A DNA stretch of 64,000 nt from Benincasa hispida (GCF_009727055.1 NC_052350.1:25002093-25066092); one strand, 5' to 3'. Positions 36,739 to 48,524 are shown, numbered from the stretch's first letter. A program made the numbers and translations. The notes: a model not told the origin generated them from the letters alone.

Positions 36739-38790
36739 TGTTGGATTTTATGTCCTAAAACTCATGGTATGTAAACAATGAAGCTTATTCTGAAAATTCA
36801 ATAAAGTTGTTATTAAATAGATCTATTACTTAAATTAGTAATATTATCCGTGAACGTATTGAGCAATATAATAGAGAAGTCAAAATTGTAAATACCGGTA
36901 CTGTACTTCAAGTAGGCGACGGCATTGCTCGTATTCGCATTACTCCAAAAAAAAAGTCATCCCATGAGTATACATGACCTCACTACAGTCCCTTCTCCTC
37001 GATCCTGTATTGATCCACGACCATTCTTGGTATCCTTTGGTGGATATCCCACATGAAATTCGAATAGAAATCCAATAAACCTAAAAGTCCCTTAACTATT
37101 GGATGAGTACTTGAACTTTATGTACAGACATAAATGTGGATCAGGTTCGAGTAAATAGTCAAAATGATCTATAGTACATGGATAAGATTGTGTACCTTAT
37201 TCTAGTAACACTGTTGGATACGGCATGCTCTGTAATTGTTATAAGGAGTTGTAAAGTGCTACAAACGAAGTGATCCTAATTCGTTCATGTTGGACATGAG
37301 GAGTGAAGTGTCCTTGTGCAAAAGAGTTTGTACAGGATCGGACCACGAAATGAGTCACTTTTACTTTATAACACTGTTTACTGTTTAAGACTGATAATTT
37401 CAAAGTGATGATCTAGGTAACTTGACCTTAATCCTGAGCTAACTATGAACTCCTGTTGATCTGGGATTACCCTTAGATTTGCGTAGGTGAGGGTTGGCTT
37501 AATAGCACCGGCCCAATATGACTGCTATTTCAGGGGTGAAACTGGATAGATAGCTGGGGACATAGGGTACAAAAGGGAATTTACTCCTACCCGCTTTAGA
37601 GATAGTAGAGAGGTTGTTTTCTTAAGTGCTTATTCTGGGGCTTGAACAAGGGATCCCACCCTCTTATTTGGCATGAGAGGGACTCAGTTTTGTGATTGGA
37701 TCACAAAACAATTATTCATTAGGGGATCAGTGGGGACTTAAGGACTAAGAGGTAATTTCGGGGGTAAAACAGAGATTTGACCCAGCTGTTATTGCGAACC
37801 TATGAAGGGTTAACTTACTAATCATGGTTATATCGAGTAGACATAATATATCTACAAGAGTTCAACTATGGGCTTTAGTGGAGTGACCCATTAGTTAATG
37901 AATGGGGATTAGATCGGTCTAATGAGTTCATAGCCGATTAATCTCGGATCGTTGGAGCCCATGATCTGTAGGTCCATGAAGTTTCCCTTCTAGCTCGAAA
38001 ATTGATAGCTCTAAAGTAGCGTGATAAGTTAATTTGAAACGTTCAAATTAGAATCAAACGAAATTGGAGAAAATATATTTAAATATAACTTAAATATATG
38101 AAGATGAATTTGTGTAAAAATTAATTTAATATTAGATATTAAATTAATTAGAATTATTTAAATTGTTTAAATAATTATTTATTAATTTTATTAGAAAATT
38201 AATATTTGAAATTAATTTGTAAAATTAATAAATTTTGATTTTAAAAATAAAATATTATTTTAAAATCAATTTAGGATTTTTGGAAAATGGAAAAATTACA
38301 CAATTTGAAAGTGGGTTTTTCAAGTTTATCTTCAAGTTGCTTACAAAGAACCCACCACCTCTTGATTTACTCCAAGCATGAGTTGCATCTCATGCAACAC
38401 TTCTATTTGCATGATAGTAATATATTGAAGAGATTAGGGTGAAGAAAGAAAGAAAACCGACTGAATTTTTGCTAAAAAAATCGGATGAAGAAGGTGTTCT
38501 TCAATGGGTTTTCTTCAGTGAATTTTCCCCATATTCCCTTTGATTCCAACTTATTTTGAGTCCCACAACTCAATCTAGAGCACCAAGAGAATAGTAGGGA
38601 AGATCTTGTTGTGGTCTACACAAAGACTCGGAGGATTTTGCAACTGGAAATGGAGATTTCGTTTGTTCAACCTATGTTCATGAAACTCATTATACTCTGT
38701 TTTTAGTATGTTTCTTTTCATCAAAAATTAATGAATTAGAATACTTATGAATCTTGATTTCTTCCGATGCATGTTGGTATAGATCCAACA
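36739..38790 (+). mobile_element. Family-A solo LTR with plastid DNA insert
   Basis: Starts TGTTGGATTTTATGTCC and ends TAGATCCAACA. The flanks are GTTGA (36734-36738) and ATTGA (38791-38795), a 5-bp duplication with one change; host sequence becomes collinear with the other foldback arm when the LTR is removed. It matches the other family-A LTRs except for about 235 extra bases at 36822-37060. There is no internal region. Confidence 0.8.
36832..36936 (+). pseudogene. atpA: Plastid atpA fragment (NUPT) inside a solo LTR
   Basis: In frame from 36834 the sequence encodes [20 protein letters not shown] followed by [14 protein letters not shown], the N-terminal part of the plastid ATP synthase alpha subunit, close to the start of atpA. 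Similarity ends at 36936, where the gene would go on with HGLDEV. A second filler block, about 36937-37060, of unidentified origin follows before the LTR resumes. There is no start codon and the piece is only 105 bp, so it is not functional. It is a nuclear copy of chloroplast DNA, probably added during break repair. Confidence 0.85.
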
Positions 38791-39345
38791 ATTGAAACTT
38801 ATGGACTAAATTGAAACCAAACTCAAAACTTAAAAACTAAATATGTAACATTTTGAAACCTAGGGACTAAAATGAAACTAGACCCAAAATCTATGTACCA
38901 AAAACGTACTTTTCCCTTACCATCAATATAAAAGTTTAGAAACTTAGTTGTTACATCCTAAAGTTGAAAGGACTAAATTATCGCAAATTGAAAATACAAA
39001 GATTAAATCATTACAGATTAATGTTAAAGAACTAAATTGTTACTTTTAGAGAGCAATGGGGTGAAACGCACACAAAGGTTGGGATATATTTCACTACCAT
39101 CTAAATTCTTCTTTCTCCTTTCTAAGAAGCCAACCAAGAAAAGTTTCAAGTATGTTTGGTTTAACTTGTCAAGTGTTTAATTTTGAAAATAAGTCATCTT
39201 GAAAAAAAAAATGAAATATTTAACAATAATTCAAAATAGATTTTGAAACACTTTTAAATGCATTTTAAATAATTTTTATTGAAAGAGTTGAAATAAAAAT
39301 GATTTTTCCTCTCATCAGTCCAAAAGAGGCTCTCCATGCATTTAA

Positions 39346-39851
39346 CGGATACCCCTAGAGATTCTAGAAGTCCACCCAACACCACCTTCAAAAGGATAAG
39401 CTATAAGAACGGAATAGAAGTAGAATAGAGTAAAAACAAGATTACATTAAATAATGAAAATACAATATTAATTTAAATCAATGAAAATACGATATTAATT
39501 TCAATTACCTTCTTTGTATTGGAAGAAGGTTAATGCCAATATGATAACTATTACAAATTATCTTCACCGACACCAAGTACTTGAGAAATAGTTCATACCT
39601 CCTACAAGGTACCGGCCACCACCAATTTGTTACATTCTAAGAAAAATTGAGTAATCTGTCTCTGCAAATCAGCATCCAATTTCTTTAACCCGGATGATAT
39701 TATCCGAGGTATAAATGAATCACTGGAAGACAGTGATCAAGAATAAATGCCTGTACAAATCATGGCAGACCAATTAGAGAGGAGAAGAAGCAGAGAAAGG
39801 TGAGATAAGTACGAGCTAACGGTGATTTTTTCTGCATATGAGAATGCTAAT
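39346..39851 (-). other. 3' UTR and downstream region of the VIL1-like gene
   Basis: The minus strand continues from the stop codon at 39852-39854. The stretch 39851 to about 39480 has the more balanced base composition of a transcribed 3' UTR and then becomes AT-rich. No clear polyadenylation site can be fixed by eye. Confidence 0.45.
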
Positions 39852-42070
39852 CTAATGCCAAAGCTTACTGCAGAACCCATTTCGTGGCTTTTTGCAAGAT
39901 ATGATATCAGAAAATGAGTCAACTAACTGTCCAGCCAAGCTACTAGGTTCATCGATCAGTGTTTGGATAAAGGTGTTGACTACTCTACGTTCTTGCTCTG
40001 TTGATCTCAAGCTAAACCATGTTAGAAGTTTCAATCTAAATTCCTGTTTGATGTAACCTTCACATTCTAGCCACCGAATTATCTTTACACAATACTCGAA
40101 GTTCTCGTCCAAGAAACACGAACCATTCGCCACACGGAGTGGCGATCCATTTATCAAAGTGCTGTCACAATCATTTGTCTCTTCATTTGTGCTAGCTGCT
40201 GCCCTTTTCCTACATAACCCTGTAAGGGAATCAACAGCTGGCACCTCACCATTTGGCCCACAAGTCCATATTTGAGAATCGCCACTACCGTGTGATCTTG
40301 CCAAGCCATTCTTCTCTATGTCATGGGAAGCAGCATCTTCATCTGCCTCAACAGCCTGCTGCAGGGTGCAGCCATTAACTTCATCCCTAGAATACTCGAA
40401 AGGAGGAGTTAGTTCTTCATTAAGATCAGGTACAGAAACCACATTTAAATCAAGTCCACGAGAAACAGGAGGTAGCTGCTCTTCGTCTGGAGTTTCAGGC
40501 TTGACCCCGTTCTGCACTCCACAACAATTTGCTACATCAACATTACAAATCCTCTCAAGACATCCTTCCCCTTGAGCTCTAGCAACTTGCAGAATTTTTC
40601 CAAGATCTCGAACTTGAAATCCTGAAGATGAACAGACAATGGTTGTACTATCTGGACCCCTCTTCCGGATACAGCTTTCTTCAATAACAGGACTTTCTTT
40701 CCTGTGATTTGAAGGGGCAGGAGAATGGGAGTTGCGAATTATTTCCACACTCTTTGTAAAACACTTGGCCTCAGAGTGACCAACGTCACCATTCTCTGTA
40801 TATGAAACAATTCTGAATGTGTATTCAGTGCACGGTTGTAGATTGGATATCAAAATCCTTCTCTGAGTTCTAGGAAATACACATATAGGTTCTTTTGTGT
40901 ATGCTTCTTCTCTACTCTTACTATACCAAAGCTTGTAGCCTTTAGTCTCTTTAGATGATGTATTCGAAATTTCAACTAAAGTAATCACAATAGAAGAAGA
41001 TTCGATGCCCTCAAAAAGAAACTTGCAAGCAGCCGGAAGTGAATCTTCTGTCAAAAATGAAATTATGGGAAAAAACAACAAAAAAACTAATGAGATTTAT
41101 TTAGAATAGTTGGAGGGCAAGAAACAAAATGGTCGTGGAATAAACCTCTGCAATTCAGATTTGGGTTGGATACGGTAGCCAGCCAGTGATCTGCTTTTTC
41201 AATTGCAAGGGAGCAAAGCTTCTGCACATCACCAGCAACAGCAAGCCTGCAGACAATACCACGAACCATCTTGGCAGAAATCCCATTTACTGGACCTACT
41301 TCAGTTTCTAGCTTGGCCTTTGCATCTTGAATAATCTCGTGCAGTTCCTTAAACCTAGAAGTCCTTTCAAGAAGCCTGTAACTTAAATAAATCCTATAAC
41401 AGAGAACATCAACACGGCGTGCATCTCTTGCTATAACTAGCTGCTTCTTCCAACATCTGCCAGTATAGAATTCACAATCTAATCAGGCCGTGGGTAAAAT
41501 AATATCACTGAAATAAATATAAACCATGCAACAACACCTCTCTGGAACTTGAGAGTGCAAAATTTGCAAAATAAGAGGATCAGAGGAAATATTGAGCGAG
41601 AAAATTGCTTACTCTAGTATCCCAGAAACTTTGCCACAAGAAGCACAGCAGTAACTACCATCTAGCTGCATTAGTTGCCCAAGATCGACAACCCCCACCT
41701 TCCCACGCTGCAAGGCACACTCAATATGGCAAGATAATCCACAGGAATCTCCCTGTTCCGATTCAGTAGAGCAAACCAGCCAGAGACTAGGGTCCTTGTT
41801 GTCATCAAATAAGTGACAGATACAGCAAGAACACCTCCTACAAAATGTATCATCTACTGACAAAACAGCTCTACAAGCAGAATTTTTGCACACCCATGTA
41901 CTTGAAATTCCAGAATGTAGACATTGCTCAGGAGCTGTAGGCATGCGAGTTGGATTTTCTATCTTCCTGTGTTGCTTTCTACTAACAGACCGATTATTTA
42001 AACTGGACGAAGTTTTCTTCATCTCCTGTTTCTTAATCATTCTACTGGTTGCCTTTGGAAGTTCAGACAT
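39852..42070 (-). CDS. VIL1: VIN3-like protein 1 / VRN5-type PHD finger protein
   Basis: Spliced gene with coding exons 42070-41613, 41456-41146 and 41047-39852, totalling 1965 bp or 654 aa. Donors GTAAGC and GTTTAT and acceptors GGCAG and GACAG keep the frame. The start is fixed by an in-frame TAA directly upstream of the ATG. Domains: basic N-terminus (SRKQHRKIENP); Cys-rich PHD finger at about residues 60-146 (WVCKNSACRAVL, FCRRCSCCICHLFDD, CHIECAL, CCASCG); a conserved stretch RRVDVLCYRIYLSYRLLE from exon 3; an FNIII domain at about 257-360; a motif LDLNVVSVPDLNEE; and the C-terminal VIN3-interacting domain (YCVKIIRWLECEGYIKQEFR). Family members work in the nucleus with Polycomb repressive complex 2, for example in vernalization-linked silencing of flowering repressors. 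VIL1/VRN5 fits better than VEL1/VIL2 by its N-terminus and LDLN motif, but paralogue assignment is by memory. All zinc ligands look intact. Confidence 0.93.
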
Positions 42071-42077
42071 TTAACTT

Positions 42078-43365
42078 CTAGAATGATTAAGTCCCCCTTC
42101 TCCTTGTTAAGACATGATCAGAATGCTCAAAAAATTCATCATTCCATCCATGATTTCAAAAACCTACTCGAAAAGTTCTTGACCTATTCAAGCATCACCC
42201 AAAAGCTCATTTTCTCTCGAGGGCCATGAACGCCAAAACTGGATACAAAAATATAAACCAGTCACCCCTGGCAAATAAAAAAACATGACTTAAAATACTT
42301 AAAATACTTAAAATGGCGTACTATGCCAACTATTAAGTCCTATACACGATCATATTAGTGTAAGCTGCACTGATAAAAGACGCACTATGCACAATAACAA
42401 AATAATTCATTATCTTCTTACCAAATCCGTAAGGCAAAAGGTTTCTTTCCTTAGTGCCATCCAGTGAAAAGGAATCAAGGGAAGACAAAGCAACCAATGA
42501 ACATTTAGTACTGATTGCATAATACAAGTCAAAACATGCTATAATTTTCAGAGAAAGAAGAAAACATATGCCGGTCCCAAAGCCGAGATATAACAAATTT
42601 TCCTATTTTCTTGTTCATGCGTATGCACCTCGAGAGCATGCAACTAAACCCCAGAGATCTCCGTCAAACCAATGAAATGCAAGCTGATCTTCAAAAAGCA
42701 GCGTATAAACTTTCTCCTATGCATATGAAGGAGGAAAATCTCCAAGATTCCATCTTTTACTCAACCCTTCCCCCCCAAATGCAGCTTATAATTTTCCCAA
42801 AATTGATCGAAAAACACGGAAATTATTCATTCAGCAGTACAGAAGAAACGATTTCAGTCATATTCCCAGAGTAAAACTGACCAGAAACAAAAAGCTTTTC
42901 CACACATAAAAGAATCTCCTTTCCACCATTTTCTCCAAAACCACTATTGAATTACCATGACAATTGACACATTACCTTCATCAAACAATTTCCCCCCACC
43001 ACTTTATATGATATGACAACAATACACAGAAAATATATACATATACATACGAGAAGCCGCAAGCAGAAAATAACGTTACTGAAATTTTCCACATACACAT
43101 TATGCGAATCTAGATACAAACCAATAAAAGCCCAACAACAAAGACAATGATTATAGAGAATTAAACAGAAAAAAACACATATTTTAACGTCACGAAATAC
43201 TAAAACAATAGCGATAGAAATTTTGAAAAAAAGAAGAAAAACTAAAGAACAAAACCGAGAAGGAAGCTGGGAAAACAACGGATCTACCACATAAACAGCC
43301 TCAAAGAGCTAAGAAAATCGTTTGAAAGAAACGATGAAAACAAAAGAGAAATATTCGGAACGTAC
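42078..43365 (-). other. 5' UTR intron of the VIL1-like gene
   Basis: Donor TTG|GTACGT at 43366/43365 and acceptor ATTCTAG| at 42078, only seven bases before the ATG. This 1288-bp intron has no conserved coding piece on the minus strand; the short frames inside it are not supported. Boundaries are predicted by eye, not from transcripts. Confidence 0.6.
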
Positions 43366-43520
43366 CAACGAAGAATGGGGACGAATCTAGGGCTTCGATG
43401 CGCCGAAACCGAATAATTTGTTCTCAGCGACCATGAAACTAGAGAGAGAAAGAAGAAGACGAAGAGGAGAGAGAGAGTCTTCGAAGGTGTTTGTTAGTTG
43501 GCTTAGAGAGAGAAAGAGAG
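43366..43520 (-). other. 5' UTR exon and pyrimidine-rich leader of the VIL1-like gene
   Basis: The minus strand from about 43520 is a CT repeat-rich leader (the plus strand shows GAGAGAGAAAG runs at 43440-43515), followed by a short exon with an upstream ATG at 43433 that stops after 15 codons. CT-rich leaders are common just after plant transcription starts. The true start site is unknown. The plus-strand Arg/Glu-rich frame at 43418-43741 is the antisense of this repeat. Confidence 0.5.
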
Positions 43521-45852
43521 GAAGAAGAGAAGCTTGTACGAAATGTTCACGTTATGGGAGAGAGTGGAACACACGTAGAAGAAAAGCGCGTGAGAAATGC
43601 GGCTTCTGTTGGAATACATTTCTGGTTAGGAGCGAGCAGATAAAAGTACATAAGCCGCTGCGTTTAATTACAATTGGGGGAGTGAAACCCATTCGCGGTT
43701 TTTGGCGCGTGAATTTCCCACTCGTTCATTTAAAAATCTGATTTAATTATTATATTTGTTTTTCCCTTTTATCAAGTTTGTTGGAAACCCAACGTGAAAG
43801 AGAAAATACTAGTCTCATCATCAGCATCACCCTTGCCACTGCTGCACCACATGATCAATATCTGACCGTCCGATTAGATGACTTTGAAATACTTTTACCT
43901 CATCATTCTAATCATGAATTATCTTCAATCACGTCGACTTAATAAATAAAATAAATTTAATAAAAGAATAAATCAAAGAAGAAAAAATATTCATTAATAA
44001 AAATCATTAAATTAATATAAATTAATTAGAATATCAATAAATAATAATAAATTTTTATATGGAATAGTTAAGATAATATAAAATATTAATAATATATGTA
44101 TTAATTGAAATTTATTAAGTCTAAATAATATATTCATACTTAATAATTAATAGTAATAATTAATTGATATTAATTTATTAATTAATCAAGCTCTATCCAT
44201 CTTTCAGGTATAAAAATCCCACAAATATAGAGGATATTAAAAAGATGAATTTTAAAGTTTCTTGGATAATAATATCTTGAGTTTTAAAAAGTAAAATTGA
44301 ATTTCCATGACAATATTTATGGAATGAAGCGACCCTATGAAAGCTTAGAGTTTAAACTGATATACTTATGAAAGTTCATGATTTTAATTGATACAATTAT
44401 TAGTTTGAGATTTAAATAGACATAACCTTAAAATTCACTATTTAAATTGATATAATTATTAATTTAGGATTTAAATTGGATATAACCTCCCAAATTTGAT
44501 ATTTGACCTAAAAGGAAACTGAAATTGGTGGGCATTTTAAAGAAGGGAAAATAGAAGTCTTTTTTTGGGTGTAATTCCAGGAACCGTCTTATTGGTTAAA
44601 TTAATTTTAGATGTGAACTTTAGAAAAATCAATGGGCGGAAGTGGAAGAATTAAAATAAGGCAAATCAAAAAATTCCCACTTGAGACGACTTGTGACAAG
44701 CGTGTTTTTAGATCCAACTATTTTGCCGCTTTTCTAATACTAATTCGACCAAATTAAATGAACCCATTTTATGCTTTTGTCCTTGAATTCAACCGGACTT
44801 TCGTTAGGTTTCTATTCAATTAGGGTTAGGTGTACCATCATAAATACGAGCTAAGTCGATTTATAACTCTAAACTTTAAAGTTTTATTGCTTAAAATTAT
44901 ATATTCATGTCGGAATCTAAACAATTCATTTAGTTCAAGTTTGTTTGATGAGAGAAGAACGAGATTTGTCTAATGCTTAAGTTAGAGAATAGATAGATGC
45001 TACAAGCTAAGAGCCTTGACAACTTTAAATCAATTTAGCTTCATTGAAGTTACAATGATATATTTATAGAGGAAAAGATGACTTGAGTCATATTTTCTCA
45101 AGTTTTCGAGCAATTTTAGGATTATTCTTACTTCTCTTAGATCGGGACATGTGTAGAGAATGCTCTGTTGAATTTTCTACTAGATTTGTCCTCGATTGAA
45201 CATGCTGACTTGGGCTCGAGCCTTAGTTAGCTCTTTTCTTTAGGCTTATTATAGTCTTTCGATGGTATTTTTGGTCTAGATTCTTCAATTTTTATGGATT
45301 CAGTTATGTTCTTTTGTCCAAATTTACCTATAAAATTAGAAAGTAATAATTTTATTAATTAAAATTTTAAATTAACTTAGATCTCTTAAAATTTTATATT
45401 AATTTGTTGATTTTTTATAAAACTTTTTTAAAGACAATAATTAATTTAAAAGAAATGTTAGAAACAAATAGATAACACTATTAGTCTTTTTTGTAAAATA
45501 ATAGTAGTTTTTCATTTTTCTCATCTCTCTACCTATTTATTAAGAAGTATGTGATAATTTTTTTGTGCTACTTTTAGTATGCTTTCTAGAAGCATAGTTA
45601 GAAGTGATTTGAAATGATAAAATTCACTTGTGGCGTGCTCGAAATCACTATAAAATATAGTTTTAGTTATTTAATATCAATTTTCGTGGGAAGAAAATTG
45701 TGTTTAAATGAAAAAATTAATTTTAAAATCACTTTCAAACATGTCATAACTTTACTTAAATGATTTTGAGTTGCTTTTAAAATGAAATTAAGTAAAAATA
45801 ACTATAAATTATCGATATATAATCTCAATTATTGATTCATTTATGAAAAATT
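43521..45852. other. Intergenic, AT-rich; possible gypsy LTR scrap near 44930-45330
   Basis: The first few hundred bases should hold the VIL1-like promoter. The rest is AT-rich without genes. At 45050-45300 the minus strand has CTATAAATATA, and the neighbouring sequence is rich in TCGAG/GGGCTCGAGCC words like the LTR at 53934, so this may be a decayed gypsy LTR. No ends or duplications were found. Confidence 0.35.
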
Positions 45853-46190
45853 GTTGGAATACCTTGAATCTTTTATTTGGTGCTTTGAATGACCAAGCAC
45901 AGGGTTTTGTTGCTCAACCAGTGAGTCAGAGTTCAGGGGTGACGCACTCTAGGTGGGACTTTTAGAGGGGTGCACTATATATAAATTCTCTAACCCTATT
46001 AACACCTTGCAATCTGTATTACATGATACTTCTCTCTAATAATAAAATGATCTCCCTCTTTGTTTGTGGATGGAACAAATACACTATTGTTGAACCACAT
46101 TTTCCTATAGGGACAACCTAATGGGGTTGGGATTCATTCCACATCCCTATCTCTCCCCCACTCCTGCTTTGTTTCTCTTCTCCACCCTGT
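45853..46190 (+). mobile_element. Probable short copia solo LTR
   Basis: Begins TGTTGGAATACC, has a TATA-like CTATATATAAATTC near 45968, an AATAATAAAATG stretch, then the U5-type order GTGGATGGAACAA...TTGAACCACATTTT near 46063-46107, as in Tork-type copia LTRs. The right end and flanking duplication are not clear. Confidence 0.4.
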
Positions 46191-47464
46191 TTAGCCTATG
46201 GTCAATCAGATTATAAATATGTTATGCTATTATTAATACTATACTTAAATTTCAAATTTTACTGTTTAATAGTCAATCAGATTATAAATATGTTTGAATT
46301 GAACATTTAAATTTAGATTATATGAATAAGTTGATTTGTAATTATTTTCTTTGACTAGAAAATTAGAATAATTTCTCTAAATCAAATTGATCCTATGAAA
46401 CTAATCATATTAAAAGATTTAGTGAGAAATTAAACTATTTAATTAAAGTTTTTCTAAAGTAATGATTTAAATTGATTTTTTTTCAAATCAAACGGGCAAA
46501 TATTCAAAGTCCCATAAATTCTTCATGAAGAATGTCCGCCCCGATCTCTATGGAGAATTTCACAAGAATGGACAATGATATGGGAAGCAAGGATGGGGAC
46601 GAGGAAGCCATTCGCCCACTCTGCCCAATGGACATCTCTACTAAGTGGTCATTTGTTCGAAGGACGATTAATAAAAATACAATTAAAGTCTTATATCGAC
46701 TATATAAAAGGAATCATCATAAGCTTATAAGAGATAACAACTATCTCCAATAGTATGAGATCCTTTTGATTAAACCGAAAGTAAAAGTAGGGTTTATGTG
46801 CAAAGTGAACAATATCATATTATTATCAAGATATTTAAAGGTTCAATATCTCTAATAAAAAATTAGTATATAAATCAATACGACCCTAAAATTTCAGTAT
46901 ATAAATTGCTTTTTTTTTTTCTCCCATGACAATAGACAAAAAGGAGGATAGTTGTAAAAGGGAGGATAATTTAAGTGGGGGAAAAAGGGAAAAGGTAAAG
47001 GGTAAAGAAGGGGGGGTGGGGGCAAGATTGATGGATAAAACTAGTGAAGAATAGAGAACAAGGCAATCTGAAAATAATGACATAATTTTCGGTGATATAT
47101 TTAAAGAGAAAAAGAAAAACATGAAATAAGAGGGTGAGATGTAATTATGAGTTTCTTTTTGGGAAACGATGCTAAATAATAGAAAAATTAAAGGGAGAAT
47201 TGATTGGGTAATGAGAAAGAGAGAAGAGTGTGGTCAAAACTAAAAAGAAAGAGTGGCATGCGATGAGGAACAGAGAAGGCCAATGGGATTGGAGGCCACA
47301 CACTCAAAATAATGTCTATTGTCTACTTTGGTTTTAGGGTTTTTTCTTCCCTAAATTATGGGGTTTTGGGAAATGAAAAATGTGGAGGAACTTAAATGAC
47401 AAATGGTGATTATTTGTCAAGCTTTTGGATCATATGTTATTGAAAAAAAAATAAAATCTCCCTT
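46191..47464. other. Intergenic, no gene supported
   Basis: The 73-codon plus-strand frame at 46532-46753 has no recognisable family. The purine-rich stretch 46920-47110 gives a hydrophobic frame on the minus strand that is a composition artefact. Confidence 0.5.
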
Positions 47465-47640
47465 CATTTTTAGGTTTTCTTTTTCTATCTCTTAGTCTCA
47501 CGAGACAATTTATATGTCGAAAAAATTTGTAAGATATTAAATTATAGGTACGTGATCACCATGAATTGAACTTCTGACTTCTTAGTCCTTCATCAAGGTT
47601 ATGCCTCCATATTTACCATTAGGTCAATCCATGATAGTTT
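47465..47640 (-). mobile_element. tRNA-derived SINE
   Basis: On the minus strand the sequence GATTGACCTAATGGTAA (from about 47636) resembles a pol III A box, and AAGTTCAATTCATGG about 50 bases later resembles a B box. After these comes a body containing TTTAATATCTTACAAATTTT and TTGTCTCGTGAGACTAAG. This order (A box, B box, TTTAATATC, GT(C/T)TCGTGAGA) is that of Au-like SINEs known in cucurbits and other dicots. The copy is diverged and its 3' tail is not clear. Confidence 0.6.
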
Positions 47641-47964
47641 TTAGATTTCAAAATATTTATTGAATTCTTTAATTTTGAAATGTTTTATTTTTATTTGGTT
47701 CTTAAGTTTGAGTAGGTACACATTTACTCTCTTGACTTTTAACTAAATACTTTGTGTGAATCACATTGTTATTTTCTATTAATTGATTTAAGAAGAATTA
47801 AGTTAATTATAATTAAATTAGTTTTCAATCTTTTTAGTCACTACTAAAATTAATTAAAAATATACATTCTAATACTTTTAGATCTATTAACAAAAAGTTA
47901 GTTAATAAAAATATAATGGAAACAAAATTCGAAACTTAGGACTCAAATAGTTTTTTTTTCGAAC

Positions 47965-48115
47965 ATCATTTGATTTTGTAAGTTTCATACAATTCATTAA
48001 CAATTTCTTATATGACAGGTAAGGATTGAAGGCCATCTAGAGATTTTGCCTCTTGCCCCCTTCCTCACCTGGTTTCGATTGAGAAAAGTTTTGGTAGTTC
48101 AAAAAAGTATATGGA
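47965..48115. repeat. Dispersed direct repeat, copy 1
   Basis: Contains ATTTTGTAAGTTTCATACAAT, TTCTTATATGACAGGTAAGG, CATCTAGAGATTT and GAGAAAAGTTTTGGTAGTTC. The same order recurs at 48525-48670 with about 75-80% identity by eye. It abuts the LINE scrap at 48169. Confidence 0.55.
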
Positions 48116-48168
48116 ATCCAAAATTTTGTTGATATTTTTCTTTGCTCAAAACATCACAGTGGGTCCTC

Positions 48169-48282
48169 GTTCATGGTTTTCTCTATGTAAATCGAAAGGG
48201 AAATACAACTGCTCGTGATCTTGCCTGTCACACTCATCGTTTCAAATACTCAAAAATTTGGATTGAAGACTACTCATCATGA
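48169..48282 (+). pseudogene. LINE RNase H-like fragment
   Basis: A 37-codon stretch ending in TGA at 48280 reads VHGFLYVNRKGNTTARDLAC then THRFKYSKIWIEDYSS. This matches the C-terminal part of the RNase H domain (RVT_3 type) of plant LINEs: V.R..N..A..LA...W.E. No reverse transcriptase lies upstream in any frame, so it is a 5'-deleted remnant. Confidence 0.65.
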
Positions 48283-48524
48283 ATCTCCTCGACTATTTAT
48301 AGGGATTTACAAAACCCTTTAGTTCCCTAGTTTGTGTTTGTATTTGAGTTTTGTACCAACAAAAAAAATATATATTAATAAAAATTCAAAGGTAAAAATA
48401 TAAAATACTAAAATCCAGAGAACAAATATAAATTAAACATAGCTAATAAAAATATAATATGTTTTAAAACTTAAAAATTAAATAAAACTAAATTCAAATA
48501 TAGAATATATAACTTTTTTTTTCT

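Larger units (their letters stand above)
35648..39345. mobile_element. Long concentric inverted-repeat (foldback) element
   Basis: The left and right halves mirror each other in three tiers. Outer: GATCTGTTTGGATTGATTAG, then AAATTAAACACTTG (35648-35830) against the reverse complement of 39130-39345. Middle: GTAACAATTTAGTCTTTTAA (36045-36250) against 38930-39055. Inner: TTTTTGGTACCTAAG and TTTGGTTCCTAGGTTTTAAA (36262-36450) against 38791-38912 and 36640-36738. The inner right arm is interrupted by the LTR at 36739-38790; without it the unit is about 1.65 kb with its centre near 36540. No transposase and no clear flanking duplication were found. It may be a MULE-type or foldback MITE. Confidence 0.6.

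Noticed and set aside
40318..40575. 85-aa Ser-rich plus-strand frame
   Set aside because: Shadow of the third coding exon of the VIL1-like gene on the other strand.
42611..42874. 87-aa plus-strand frame
   Set aside because: Lies in the predicted 5' UTR intron of the VIL1-like gene on the opposite strand; no recognisable domain.
43418..43741. 107-aa Arg/Glu-rich frame
   Set aside because: Antisense of the CT-repeat leader of the VIL1-like gene; composition artefact.
46532..46753. 73-aa frame starting MSAPISMENF
   Set aside because: No family, no supporting context, low coding signal.
47570..47640. Functional tRNA gene
   Set aside because: A and B box-like sequences exist but no cloverleaf with paired acceptor stem; fits a SINE head instead.
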